The notes: generated by a model from the letters alone, not told the origin. A stretch of DNA of 64,000 bases from Candidatus Raymondbacteria bacterium RIFOXYA2_FULL_49_16 (GCA_001789205.1 MFYT01000018.1:43864-107863), one strand, 5' to 3'. Positions 1 to 8,720 are shown, counted from the stretch's first letter. Program-made: numbers and translations.

Positions 1-1175
1 ACCACCACCTGGTCGCCCCGGTTCGCGTCGTACCCCACGGCGTTCTTGACCAGGTCCTCTATCTTCAGCATCTCTTCGGCCGGACGCGTCTGGTATTCGC
101 GCACCCCGTCCGCCTTGGTCCGGTAGATGCCGTCGACCGCGACCGATATGGAGAGTTTCTTGACCGTGCCCACCGCGCCAATGATATTGGCCACGGTCTT
201 GTTGATTTCGTAGTTGGTAATGGAATTTTCCCGCTTCTCGTTGGTGGATGTGGGCGTGTTGGCGGAAGATTCCTCGTTCCGCTCCTCGCTCCGCACGACC
301 TTGCTTTCAGGATCGAATTTTTCCTCGGTGCGCGTGGTCTGTTCGAAATCGAGATCCACCGAGACCTTGACATTCGCCTTGTTCGGCCCGAGCACCCCCT
401 CAAGCATTTCCTGCGCCTTTTTGGAGAGGGCGCCTTCAACCTTGTTCTGGAGCTGGAGCTGGTTTGAGGTACGTTCGGCCAACTCGTTGCTGCCATAGGC
501 GTTGGAGAGTGAATTGCCTTCGGTATCAAGGATGGAGACGTTTTTGGGCTTCAGGCCTTCAACCGAATAGGCCACAAGGTTGGCAATGCCCACGATCTGC
601 TGTTCCTTGAGTCTAACGCCTGGTTTCAGTTTCAGGACCACCGAGGCCGTGGGCTCCTTCTGCTTTTCAATAAAAATAGTCTCTTTAGGGATGACGATGT
701 GTATGCGCGCCTTTTCGACTTCCTCGAGGATTTCAATGGTACGCGCAATCTCGCCCTCGAGCGCGCGCCGGTAATTGAGATGCTGGACAAAGTCGGTCAT
801 GCCCAGGTTGGTCTTGTCGAAGATCTCATAGCCAATGCCGCCGCTTTTGGGCATGCCCAGTTTGGCGAAATTCATGCGGAGTTCATACACGTCTTTTTTG
901 GGTACTGTAAGGGTGCGGCCGTCGTTCTCGATCTTATACTCGTAGCCGCCCGCCTTAAGCTGCTCGACAATGGACCCGGATTCGGCCAAATCGAGGCTCG
1001 AGAAAAGGGTCATATAACTCGATGATTTGCCGCTCCATCCGGCCCAGACGACAAGCCCCACAAACCCGACAAAGGTCAGGGTCACGACTGAGGCGGTGAT
1101 GATTTTTTGGCCTGTGGTCAGGCGCGTCCAGATGTCGTTGAGCTGGCGAAGCAGCTGTTTGAAAAAATCAGCCAT
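1..1175 (-). CDS. fliF: Flagellar M-ring protein FliF (3' part outside window)
   Basis: This is the MS-ring protein of the flagellar basal body, an inner-membrane ring that seats the rod and the export gate. The 391 visible residues start at the ATG at 1175 behind a GGGAG ribosome site. A membrane helix lies at about 25-47, followed by the YscJ/FliF ring region with the family stretch GMTDFVQHLNYRRALEGE and a charged Ser/Asn/Glu-rich linker. FliF is usually around 550 residues, so the second membrane helix and the FliG-binding tail lie beyond base 1. It is the last visible gene of flgB-flgC-x-fliE-fliF, all on one strand. Identification is firm. Confidence 0.95.
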   Translation of the reverse strand, partial: MADFFKQLLRQLNDIWTRLTTGQKIITASVVTLTFVGFVGLVVWAGWSGKSSSYMTLFSSLDLAESGSIVEQLKAGGYEYKIENDGRTLTVPKKDVYELRMNFAKLGMPKSGGIGYEIFDKTNLGMTDFVQHLNYRRALEGEIARTIEILEEVEKARIHIVIPKETIFIEKQKEPTASVVLKLKPGVRLKEQQIVGIANLVAYSVEGLKPKNVSILDTEGNSLSNAYGSNELAERTSNQLQLQNKVEGALSKKAQEMLEGVLGPNKANVKVSVDLDFEQTTRTEEKFDPESKVVRSEERNEESSANTPTSTNEKRENSITNYEINKTVANIIGAVGTVKKLSISVAVDGIYRTKADGVREYQTRPAEEMLKIEDLVKNAVGYDANRGDQVV

Positions 1176-1270
1176 GGCACTCTCCCAATTGTATGTCTGA
1201 CCATCAAGCTGTCGCGGGAATCCCGTTTTCCCGCGCCAGCGGCATATGCCCGGTCATCGGGCTTCTATCG

Positions 1271-1585
1271 CTATACCTGCATGCGCAGGATTTCCTGATA
1301 TGCGTCGAGCATTTTTGTGCGCAGCTCCATCATAAGGCTGAACGCGGTGTTCGCCTCCTCTACCGCGACCATGACCTGGTGCACATCCGTGATCTCGCCG
1401 GCCACCATCTTTTCAATGGATTTGTCCGCGTGGTTCTGCATCGAATTCACGTCTTTGATAAAACTCTTCAGCGTATCGCCGAACGAAGGAACGTTCGACG
1501 GATTCACCACTGTCTTGCGTTTGCCTGGATCAATCTGCTGGTTAAGCTGGTCAATCCGGCTGATGCTGTTTTCAAGGTCTGCCAT
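1271..1585 (-). CDS. fliE: Flagellar hook-basal body protein FliE
   Basis: FliE is the small adaptor that joins the MS ring to the rod. The protein is 104 residues, the usual length. The C-terminal half carries the family pattern (VAGEITDVHQVMVAVEEA, then a run ending in YQEILRMQV). The start at 1585 has a strong AAGGAGA site. Order flgB, flgC, unknown, fliE, fliF matches the common rod operon with one extra gene. Confidence 0.95.
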   Translation of the reverse strand: MADLENSISRIDQLNQQIDPGKRKTVVNPSNVPSFGDTLKSFIKDVNSMQNHADKSIEKMVAGEITDVHQVMVAVEEANTAFSLMMELRTKMLDAYQEILRMQV

Positions 1586-1605
1586 GTATGTCTCCTTGTC
1601 CTTTT

Positions 1606-1935
1606 TTACGCTACTGCGTCAAAGAAAGCACCCAGGTGCCTTCTGCTGACAATGGTCTCGCGCGCCGGGCTGCTTGAAAAGGTCTTTCCCAGCGCCTGGT
1701 TCAGACTGTATACGGTAGAAAGTCCGTCTTTGGCCGCTGGAGCGGCCTTGGGAGCCGCAGCCTGAGCCTGTACTGATCCGCTCTTCCGTTCCCTGGCCAT
1801 GCGAAGTGTGTCAAAAAACAGCGCTTTGGGGTCTGTTGCGCCCTTGGCCGACGTTGCCGTTGCCAGCCGCTTTTCAGCTGCCTTTTTCAGCTCAAGGAAC
1901 TGCTGTATCCTCGTCAGGTCGTTCTGTATCTGCAT
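1606..1935 (-). CDS. Unrecognised 109-aa protein between flgC and fliE
   Basis: I do not recognise this family. The protein begins MQIQNDLTRIQQFLELKKAAEKR, a charged amphipathic helix, then an Ala/Pro-rich low-complexity middle (QAQAAAPKAAPAAK) and a short C-terminal part ending HLGAFFDAVA. There is no signal peptide or membrane helix. It starts at 1935 after an AAGGGA site and is co-directional with flgC and fliE, so a role in rod or export assembly is plausible, possibly as a substrate or chaperone, but that is inference from position only. The coding frame is supported by the ribosome site and operon fit. Confidence 0.7.
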   Translation of the reverse strand: MQIQNDLTRIQQFLELKKAAEKRLATATSAKGATDPKALFFDTLRMARERKSGSVQAQAAAPKAAPAAKDGLSTVYSLNQALGKTFSSSPARETIVSRRHLGAFFDAVA

Positions 1936-1953
1936 GTTTCTTTCCCTTGTGCA

Positions 1954-1970
1954 CCCCCTTTCTAAGGGGG
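1954..1970. repeat. C-rich/G-rich hairpin between flgC and the 109-aa gene
   Basis: CCCCCTT (1954-1960), a 3-nt loop and AAGGGGG (1964-1970) form a 7-bp perfect hairpin followed by TTGGGGG. The same C-run/G-run-TTGGGGG design occurs at 11735-11838, so this looks like a short copy of a dispersed repeat that landed in the flagellar operon. Confidence 0.55.
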
Positions 1971-1985
1971 TTGGGGGAATCAGTC

Positions 1986-2492
1986 CTAAATCTCCAGCGC
2001 CTTCATGAGCATGCCTTTGGTGGCCCCAAGAGCCGTGGCATTGGCTTCGTACGCCCGTGTGGCGGTGATCATATCGGTCATCTCCTGGACAACATTGACA
2101 TTGGGCATTGCCACATATCCCTGCTCGTTCGCGTCCGGGTGCGTGGGGTCGTACACAAGCCGGGGCGGCGCCTTGTCCTGGGCAATCTGCTGCACTTCAA
2201 CGCCAGCGCCTATTTTCTCGGTTATGATAGGAAACTCCGGCTTCGGAATTCCCATGTGGTTCCGCTTTGTGGCAGTACCTTCGAGCCGTTCAGGGCCAAA
2301 GACCATGCGGTAATCGCGCTCATTCGGATTGGATTCAAGGACCACGAACTGCCGTTTGTAGGGACCGCCCTCTTTGGTGCGCGTGGTTTCGGCATTGGCC
2401 AGGTTGCTGGAAATAACGTTCTGCCGTATGCGCTGGGCGCGCAGGCCCGATGCGCTGATGTTGATTCCTGAAAAGAGTCCTACAAGTGGCAT
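1986..2492 (-). CDS. flgC: Flagellar proximal rod protein FlgC
   Basis: FlgC is one of the rod proteins exported through the flagellar type III apparatus. The 168-residue sequence starts MPLVGLFSGINISASGLRAQR and carries the rod-family N-terminal pattern with SSNLANAETT, and the conserved C-terminal coiled region (VQEMTDMITATRAYEANATAL). No signal peptide is expected or seen. An AGGGGAT site precedes the ATG at 2492; the gap to flgB is 13 bases. Confidence 0.95.
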   Translation of the reverse strand: MPLVGLFSGINISASGLRAQRIRQNVISSNLANAETTRTKEGGPYKRQFVVLESNPNERDYRMVFGPERLEGTATKRNHMGIPKPEFPIITEKIGAGVEVQQIAQDKAPPRLVYDPTHPDANEQGYVAMPNVNVVQEMTDMITATRAYEANATALGATKGMLMKALEI

Positions 2493-2505
2493 ATGCTATC
2501 CCCTG

Positions 2506-2928
2506 TTATCTGTTCTTGCCTTGGATCGCCTGCTGGATTGCGGAGAACCGCTCCTGGGCAAACCTGGTCCCAAAATTGAACAAAAGCTGCGTTTCGGCAA
2601 GCTTCGCATTTTCCATATCTATGTCAACGTCATTTTCCCCGCTGGGAAGGGACGGGTCGATTGGACGATACGACTTGGGATGCACCTTTGGAATGGAAGG
2701 CCGTCCAAGATCAAAATGGGCCTGGTCGGTTTTTACACCTTTTAATTTGGTCTTGTCCAAAGCCTTTTTAAGATCGTCCTCGAAAGCCACCTCAACCCTC
2801 TTATAACCAGGGACATTTATATTAGCGATATTGTTTGCGATCGCCTTTGATCTGAGCATGCTTGCATCAAGGCTCTTTTCAACAGCTGGCAGTGAGGTCT
2901 TTTTAAACAAGAGTTCTTTTGTAATCAT
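2506..2928 (-). CDS. flgB: Flagellar basal body rod protein FlgB
   Basis: FlgB is the rod protein closest to the MS ring. The 140 residues contain the family core ANNIANINVPGYKRVEVAFE near residues 31-50 and a helical end (LLFNFGTRFAQERFSAIQQAI). It is the first gene of the visible flagellar run, and a candidate sigma-54 promoter lies upstream at 2993-3008. Length and order are normal. Confidence 0.95.
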   Translation of the reverse strand: MITKELLFKKTSLPAVEKSLDASMLRSKAIANNIANINVPGYKRVEVAFEDDLKKALDKTKLKGVKTDQAHFDLGRPSIPKVHPKSYRPIDPSLPSGENDVDIDMENAKLAETQLLFNFGTRFAQERFSAIQQAIQGKNR

Positions 2929-2992
2929 ATCATTTTTAACGTTTTACATGTTTTTAACAATTTAAACACACTATTATTCCCATTGAAATAGA

Positions 2993-3008
2993 AACAATTT
3001 ATGTGCCA
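2993..3008 (-). promoter_or_regulatory. Candidate sigma-54 promoter of the flgB operon
   Basis: On the minus strand the bases read TGGCACATAAATTGTT. Against the sigma-54 consensus (TGGCAC, N5, TTGCW) the -24 block is perfect and the spacing is exact, with a T for the usual C in the -12 block. The predicted start would be about 50 bases before flgB. Sigma-54 control of rod operons is known in many flagellated bacteria. This is a motif match only. Confidence 0.5.
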
Positions 3009-3092
3009 TTAAATTAATGGAAAAGGGGTACTATCTATCCCTTTTATTTTTAATGCCTTAAAACAATAAATCGGTTTTGCAAAAAGGGAGGC

Positions 3093-4643
3093 TTACTGGA
3101 AATTATTGCCGAGGATTGTCATTATCTTCTGCGGTTCAGTATATAGAGCAGCTTGTTCAAGGGTCTTTGGCTGCTGGTACAAACCAAGTATCTGAGATCT
3201 GACCTGTTCCATGATCCTTTTGAACCATGCTTCATCCAGAGGTATGCGCTCGTAGAGAAGAACAAGCCACCCATCGTCCGTATAGCTGCGGAGATATTTT
3301 GCCAGTGTGGGCTTGAGACCGCATGGGCTGCTGTTGAAATGGAAACGGAAATCAGGCATGCCCAATTCCTTCAAAAGGGTCACTGCCTCGGGATTATATT
3401 CGTCAAGAAGCAGGTGCACGGTTTTCGGGTACATGCACCCTTCAAAGAGGTATTTGATTTGTTCGAGGACCGCGCGGTCGAGCCGGTCGCAATACAATAC
3501 AAAGGTCAATTCCTTCATGCGGTCCCACGGTTTGTCCGGCCGCTTGGAAAAGAGGCGCCGCCGGTTTGCGTACCATTTGTCCGGCTCCTTTTCCATCATG
3601 TTCGAAATGCGCTCCTGCTTGTTTCTCGGGAAATAATACTCGCCCGTCACTTCGCGCACATGGAAAAAATCGGTATAAAACGACATGCGCCGTAAAAGGT
3701 CCCAGTCGATAAGCGCGGTAAGCTGTTCGTCGTAATATCCGCATTTCTGCATGATCTGCCGCCGGTGCATCAGGCAGGGGTGCGGGATGTAGTTAAGATA
3801 CGCGATCATGTATATCTTGTCAAAATCGTATGAATAGGCGATGCGCTTTTCGTGGATTGCCGTGTATTCGCCGTCGTTGAGGTCGCAGGAGACTTCGTAC
3901 TGGTCCGCATAGGCGGCCCCGAACTGCCGGTTCTTCTCAAGCGCGTTGACCAGCGTCTCTGCGTGGTTGGGATAAAGGATGTCGTCATCGGCCAGATAGC
4001 CGATGTAGGGGGCCGTGGATTCGTAGATGGCGTAGTTATACGAATGGGCCGCGCCGAAATTCGCGGCCATTGAAAAATATTTCAGCCGCGGGTCGTTAAA
4101 GCTATTGACAATATGGCTCACGTCCATGCCGCCATCGTTGACGATCATCATCTCCCACTTGGGATAGGTCTGGGCGATCACGCTCTGGATGGCGTTTTTC
4201 AGGAGCTTGGGACGATTGAGCGTTCCTGTGACAATGGTGCAGACAGGCGGCTCCCTCACCTGAATGGGACCGGCTACCTGGTTCACCGCGGTCTCAAGGG
4301 AAATGAGCTCAGGATTGGCCGGGTCCTTTTTCCGCAAAATCTCCAGTTCCCGCACCGCCGCGACCCGGTCTTTTTTGTCTATGCACAGGTTGATAAGATT
4401 GATCCGGGCGTCGAGGTAGTTCTCCTGCACGGACAGGGCCTTTTTAAAAGCGTTTTCCGCTTCCTTCACATAGTTCGCCTTGTGCAAAAGCACGCCTATG
4501 TTGTTCCAGGCGATAAAATGGCCTTCATTCGACCGTACGGTCTTTTCAAAGCTCTTGAGCGCCTCAAGGGCGTTTCCCTGGGCAAGCCAATCCATGCCCG
4601 CCTTGTACGCGGGATCAGCGATAAGTTCGGATATGTCCGCCAT
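3093..4643 (-). CDS. TPR-linked family 2 glycosyltransferase
   Basis: This 516-residue protein has tetratricopeptide repeats at about 13-115 and a GT2 (GT-A fold) domain from about 133. The domain opens with PVCTIVTGTLNRP and has an acidic metal and nucleotide-sugar motif DDD at 219-221 (YLADDDILYP), then an IDWD motif. The region after about 380 may be a second degenerate transferase-like part. Proteins with this TPR plus GT2 layout commonly modify flagellin or surface glycans, and the gene adjoins the flagellar operon; the acceptor is inference. There is no Shine-Dalgarno site before the ATG at 4643, and a promoter sits only about ten bases upstream. Confidence 0.85.
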   Translation of the reverse strand: MADISELIADPAYKAGMDWLAQGNALEALKSFEKTVRSNEGHFIAWNNIGVLLHKANYVKEAENAFKKALSVQENYLDARINLINLCIDKKDRVAAVRELEILRKKDPANPELISLETAVNQVAGPIQVREPPVCTIVTGTLNRPKLLKNAIQSVIAQTYPKWEMMIVNDGGMDVSHIVNSFNDPRLKYFSMAANFGAAHSYNYAIYESTAPYIGYLADDDILYPNHAETLVNALEKNRQFGAAYADQYEVSCDLNDGEYTAIHEKRIAYSYDFDKIYMIAYLNYIPHPCLMHRRQIMQKCGYYDEQLTALIDWDLLRRMSFYTDFFHVREVTGEYYFPRNKQERISNMMEKEPDKWYANRRRLFSKRPDKPWDRMKELTFVLYCDRLDRAVLEQIKYLFEGCMYPKTVHLLLDEYNPEAVTLLKELGMPDFRFHFNSSPCGLKPTLAKYLRSYTDDGWLVLLYERIPLDEAWFKRIMEQVRSQILGLYQQPKTLEQAALYTEPQKIMTILGNNFQ

Positions 4644-4652
4644 TGCAAAGTT

Positions 4653-4681
4653 AAAATAAGTCTTTACATAATATTTGTCAA
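4653..4681 (-). promoter_or_regulatory. Promoter for the TPR-glycosyltransferase, near-leaderless
   Basis: Minus-strand TTGACA (4681-4676), a 17-base spacer and TATTTT (4658-4653). Transcription would start around 4646, two or three bases before the ATG at 4643, which has no ribosome site. It overlaps the opposing promoter of the 4697 gene. Confidence 0.55.
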
Positions 4682-4689
4682 TTTATAAT
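4663..4689 (+). promoter_or_regulatory. Promoter for the 1017-aa glycosyltransferase, near-leaderless
   Basis: A perfect TATAAT at 4684-4689 lies 15 bases after TTTACA (4663-4668). The start site would fall at about 4696, directly at the ATG at 4697, and no ribosome site is seen. The short spacer is a weakness. Confidence 0.45.
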
Positions 4690-4696
4690 ACTGTGT

Positions 4697-7600
4697 ATGA
4701 ACATGCTTTTCTCCATCATTACCCTGGTGACCAATCCCGGCGTATATGCCGGGTTCAAACAATCACTCCTGGCCGATATTCACAATACTACCGTGATCGA
4801 ATTCATTCCTGTCGACAATAGCGACAATCGGTATTCAGCCGCGCAAGGCCTGAACAAAGGACTCGAACAAGCGACAGGGACCTATGTCATGTTTTGCCAT
4901 CAGGACATCCTGTGCAAAAACCAGTGGCTCGACCAGGTTCAAAAACGCATTGCACTGGTCGAACAGTACGATCCTTTATGGGGCGTCATAGGCATGGCCG
5001 GCGAATACTGCACTGTGCGCGGCTCCCAGATCTCCTTCAATCCCGCAGGCGCGGTCAACGATTTCCTCAAAACCGACGGCTCTCCCTACAGGCCCGCACA
5101 GGTGGTTGATGAGCTCTGTCTGATCATACGGAAAGCATCGGGTCTTGCTTTTGATCCCGCGACTTTCACGCATTTTCATTTTTATGGAGCGGATCTCTGT
5201 CTCTCGGCTCTTTCAAGCAATATGCGCAACTATGTGATTCTAGTGCCAACAATCCATTTGTCCGACGGCGGGAGTAATATCGCCCTTCATTATCCAACCT
5301 ACCGGGACGAGGCGAAAAAGCTCTACCGGAAATGGTCTGACGCCTTTCCCTGTTTTGGCACCACAACAGCCTGGTTTCTTAACGGACGGATCATATATTT
5401 GATCGGTACGCGTGACAATCTTGAACCAGCCGAAGAGCGCGTCCCCTGCGCGGCCCCTGCGTGCGCGCCTGCTGTTCAGGAAACACGCATGGATCTTTCG
5501 GTCATACTTGCCGATACAGGGTCGTGCGCTGATCTGCGGCCGGTCATCCATACCTGGACCCAACAGCCGCCCCAGGCGGCTACGTTCGAAATTATTATAG
5601 TATCGCCCAATGCGGACCGTATAAAATCGCTTGTCATGCCCAATACTGGCGGGCCAGGCCTGAAAACCATTGTCAGTACTGTTGCCGGTGTTGGAGCACT
5701 GCTGAACGCGGGCATTGAACACGCCTCAGGAGACATTCTGCTCTTTTCATCAACCCAGGTATGGCCCAGCCCTGGCCTGGTCGCAACCCACCTGCAGGCC
5801 CACCTGGCGCACAATAGCCCAACCACAGCTATATGCGGCCAGGTTGCGCCCGAATCCAGCGCCACTGTTTCAGCGCTGAACGAGTATATCTTTGAAGCAT
5901 GCAGGGAATTCCCGTTCTTTACCCGGGACCAGACCACGCCCGCATACCTGCAATGTACGAGCATGAACCTTTCGATAAAACGGGATTTTCTCAGTTCAAC
6001 GCGATTCAACGAAGGGTTCCTGTTCACTTCGTTTGAAGGAGCTGAGCTTGGCTTCCGTCTTATGGCAAAAGGCCTCCATCTGCTGTACGAAAAACAGGCT
6101 GCAACAACCCTGCCTGTCATAGGGACCATTGCTGATGTTGCCGGAGAAATGGCCCGTATAGGTACCATGGCCTTTCTCTGCAATTCCCTCTGCCCCAACA
6201 CCATTAATTTCGGCGAACTCCTTACGCAAAACGAGTTCACCCCTCATTTCTTTGAGGAAAAAATCAGGATTGCCTTTGGTAAAAACATTCCCTGGCTCGA
6301 ATACCAGTATGCGCGCACGCGCGACCCACGGGTAAAAAAAGCGCTCTTTGATCTCTATGATACTATCGCCTATGCGCACTGGTGTTGCGGGGTTCTTGCG
6401 GCCGCGGGAAAGCCCGGGAAACAATGTGTTGAAATAAAATGCTCCATAATCATCGTCACTTTTAATAATCGCGGCCTCACGGAAACATGTATCGAATCGC
6501 TGGTAAAAAATACAGCGTGGCAAAACTATGAAATCATCATCGTGGACAACAATTCCACGGATGGAACGCGGGAATACCTGCACACCATTGCAGGTTTTGT
6601 GCGCGTCCATGACAACCAGGCAAATGAAGGCTTTGCAAAGGCGTGCAACACGGGCGCCAGCCTTGCCACAGGCCCCATTCTGCTCTTTCTGAACAACGAC
6701 ACCGAAATCAGTGATCCCGCATGGCTGGACGCGCTCATGGAGGAATTTGCAGACCAGGAAACAGCCATTGCAGGCCCAAAACTCCTGTTTTCCAATGGTA
6801 CAATCCAGCACGCGGGCGTTGTCTTTGCAATAAACAACTTTCCCTACCACCTCTATCAGCATTTCCCGGCTGCATACGGACCAGCCTGCCTCAGGCGCGA
6901 ATTTCAGGCAGTGACCGGCGCCTGTCTTGCCATTCGTGCCGCGCTCTTTGCCTCCTGCGGCGGTTTTGACCAAGGGTATGTGAATGGCTGGGAAGACATT
7001 GACCTATGCCTCAGGATACGGGCCCTTGGCAAAAAGGTCCTCTATTCCCCAAAAAGCGTTATTGTGCACCACGAAGGCCAAAGCACGGGACGCAATGAAC
7101 ACATGGCAAACAACCAGGAACGGTTTGAAAAAACCTGGGGAAACAGCGAGCTGTGGGACGACTACCGTTACTTTGTCCCAGATAGGGCGCTCAAAAAAGA
7201 CGACCCTGCGGGCCTCCATATCATGCTTACCCATCGTATCACCTCGCCCCTGCCAAACCTTTTCAACGCTGTTTTCCAATGTTTTCACACGCTCCAGCAA
7301 AAGTTCCGCATCACGGTCCTTGTCGAAGGAGGCAATCCAATCGTTGAAAAATTCGCCCGCGCGCACAATCCTGGTATGGCGGTCGCTGACTTTGCTCCTG
7401 GCAACTATTGTTCGGTCTTTAGAACGTGCGCCATATCCAGCGCAGCCGCTTTGGTCCTCCATTTTGAGACTGGCATCATCATCCATGGCCCGCTCCCCGA
7501 ATTGTTCAACGCGGCCGCGCAGATGCCCGGGGCCATTATCGAGGTTCCTGGAATAAAAAAAATGGGGGCAGGCAGTCTGGGACCTGTGGAATCAATTGGA

Positions 7601-7750
7601 TCAACAACCTTTGTGTTTGCAAAAAAAGTCCTGGAAGAGAACAGCGCGTGCAGCGGCGCCTATCCCGAAGGGTTCCTTGCCATGCTAAACCGCCTGCCAG
7701 GCCAGAAGCTGCGCGCAAACAGCCATAGCACAGCCATTGTGCCGCGCTAG
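4697..7750 (+). CDS. Large multidomain glycosyltransferase (GT2 modules)
   Basis: The 1017-residue protein appears to hold three GT-A-like modules. The first (about 1-240) has CHQD near residue 66. The second (about 260-500) is degenerate. The third (from about 575) is a clear GT2/rhamnosyltransferase-like domain: CSIIIVTFNNRG, VDNNSTDGT, LFLNNDTEIS near 664 and GWEDIDLCLR near 764. The last 180 residues have no domain I recognise. It diverges from the TPR-glycosyltransferase, and the two share a 53-base promoter region. Likely role is building or attaching a glycan on flagellin or the cell surface (inference). Confidence 0.85.
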   Translation: MNMLFSIITLVTNPGVYAGFKQSLLADIHNTTVIEFIPVDNSDNRYSAAQGLNKGLEQATGTYVMFCHQDILCKNQWLDQVQKRIALVEQYDPLWGVIGMAGEYCTVRGSQISFNPAGAVNDFLKTDGSPYRPAQVVDELCLIIRKASGLAFDPATFTHFHFYGADLCLSALSSNMRNYVILVPTIHLSDGGSNIALHYPTYRDEAKKLYRKWSDAFPCFGTTTAWFLNGRIIYLIGTRDNLEPAEERVPCAAPACAPAVQETRMDLSVILADTGSCADLRPVIHTWTQQPPQAATFEIIIVSPNADRIKSLVMPNTGGPGLKTIVSTVAGVGALLNAGIEHASGDILLFSSTQVWPSPGLVATHLQAHLAHNSPTTAICGQVAPESSATVSALNEYIFEACREFPFFTRDQTTPAYLQCTSMNLSIKRDFLSSTRFNEGFLFTSFEGAELGFRLMAKGLHLLYEKQAATTLPVIGTIADVAGEMARIGTMAFLCNSLCPNTINFGELLTQNEFTPHFFEEKIRIAFGKNIPWLEYQYARTRDPRVKKALFDLYDTIAYAHWCCGVLAAAGKPGKQCVEIKCSIIIVTFNNRGLTETCIESLVKNTAWQNYEIIIVDNNSTDGTREYLHTIAGFVRVHDNQANEGFAKACNTGASLATGPILLFLNNDTEISDPAWLDALMEEFADQETAIAGPKLLFSNGTIQHAGVVFAINNFPYHLYQHFPAAYGPACLRREFQAVTGACLAIRAALFASCGGFDQGYVNGWEDIDLCLRIRALGKKVLYSPKSVIVHHEGQSTGRNEHMANNQERFEKTWGNSELWDDYRYFVPDRALKKDDPAGLHIMLTHRITSPLPNLFNAVFQCFHTLQQKFRITVLVEGGNPIVEKFARAHNPGMAVADFAPGNYCSVFRTCAISSAAALVLHFETGIIIHGPLPELFNAAAQMPGAIIEVPGIKKMGAGSLGPVESIGSTTFVFAKKVLEENSACSGAYPEGFLAMLNRLPGQKLRANSHSTAIVPR

Positions 7751-7756
7751 CAACCT

Positions 7757-7790
7757 AAAAAAAGCGGCCTGAATGCCCTAGCCTTTTTTT
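7757..7790. terminator. Candidate bidirectional terminator between convergent genes
   Basis: An A7 run (7757-7763), an imperfect GC-rich stem (GCGGC/GCC-GC) and a T7 run (7784-7790) lie between the converging 1017-aa glycosyltransferase and cysE. The symmetric A-run/T-run would serve both strands. The stem has a bulge, so the call is moderate. It overlaps the cysE stop codon. Confidence 0.45.
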
Positions 7791-8710
7791 CCTGTCCTGA
7801 ACACCAGGTCCGGCTTTGCAATGGTGACCGTGGTGCCTGGCTGTACTGATGACGTGACCCACGTATTACCGCCGATCACCGCTCCCTTGCCAATCACCGT
7901 GTCTCCGCCAAGAATTGTAGCGCCCGCATATACCGTGACATGGTCGCAGAGCGTGGGATGACGTTTCATGCCCTTGATGACCCTGCCGCGCTCGTCCTTG
8001 GGAAACGAAAGCGCGCCCAAGGTGACCCCCTGGTAAATTTTTACATTGTTCCCTATCTGCGCTGTCTCGCCGATCACTACGCCCGTGCCATGGTCGATAA
8101 AAAAGCCCCTGCCGATCACCGCTCCCGGATGGATGTCGATCCCGGTCTCCTTGTGCGCCCACTCGCCCATCATGCGCGGAATAAGCGGCACGTTTTCACA
8201 ATAGAGAAGATGGGCAATGCGGTGCACGGTAATGGCTTTGATGAACGGATAGCTCACGATTATTTCATCGAACGACTTTGCCGCAGGATCGCCCTCAAAG
8301 GCCGCACGCACATCGTCCTTGAGCATGTTCCGGATTGCAGGCAGTTGCTCCAAAACCTCGACCGTTATCGAATAGGCCATTGACTCGCAGTCGCAGGCCT
8401 TGCATGATTTGGCGCTTTTTGACGGGCATTGATATTCGAGCGCCCGGTGTATCTGGTAGAACATCTTGTCGAACAGGCCTTCGAGCAGATTGCCCACGTA
8501 GTACGAGACGCCCGACGATGTTATGGACTCCCTGCCGATATACCCGGGAAAAATGATCTTAAAGAAATCGACGATGATTTCCATCACGTTCTCGACACTG
8601 GGCAGATTCAGCCCGTCAATCTGGTTTATCCCCTTTCTCTTATCGTACGATTTGATGAGCTTCCGGGTCAGGTTCTTCAGTTTCTTGTGTTTCCAGTCCC
8701 ATGCGTCCAT
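7778..8710 (-). CDS. cysE: Serine O-acetyltransferase (EpsC/CysE type)
   Basis: The enzyme acetylates serine with acetyl-CoA to O-acetylserine, the first step of cysteine synthesis. The 310-residue form has a long helical N-terminal part and a left-handed beta-helix with hexapeptide repeats from about 195. The active-site region reads GIDIHPGAVIGRGFFIDHGTG, the CysE signature with the catalytic Asp and His. The ATG at 8710 has an AGGAGG site; an upstream in-frame start lies inside nadA and is unlikely. It is 10 bases after nadA and closes the sulfur gene block. The Cys-rich segment (CPSKSAKSCKACDCESM, about 93-109) is typical of the longer EpsC-like forms. Confidence 0.92.
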   Translation of the reverse strand: MDAWDWKHKKLKNLTRKLIKSYDKRKGINQIDGLNLPSVENVMEIIVDFFKIIFPGYIGRESITSSGVSYYVGNLLEGLFDKMFYQIHRALEYQCPSKSAKSCKACDCESMAYSITVEVLEQLPAIRNMLKDDVRAAFEGDPAAKSFDEIIVSYPFIKAITVHRIAHLLYCENVPLIPRMMGEWAHKETGIDIHPGAVIGRGFFIDHGTGVVIGETAQIGNNVKIYQGVTLGALSFPKDERGRVIKGMKRHPTLCDHVTVYAGATILGGDTVIGKGAVIGGNTWVTSSVQPGTTVTIAKPDLVFRTGKKG

Positions 8711-8720
8711 GGCGCCTCCT

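Noticed and set aside
5996-6973. Minus-strand open frame of 325 codons inside the 1017-aa glycosyltransferase
   Set aside because: It is antisense to clear GT2 motifs on the plus strand and its peptide resembles no family.
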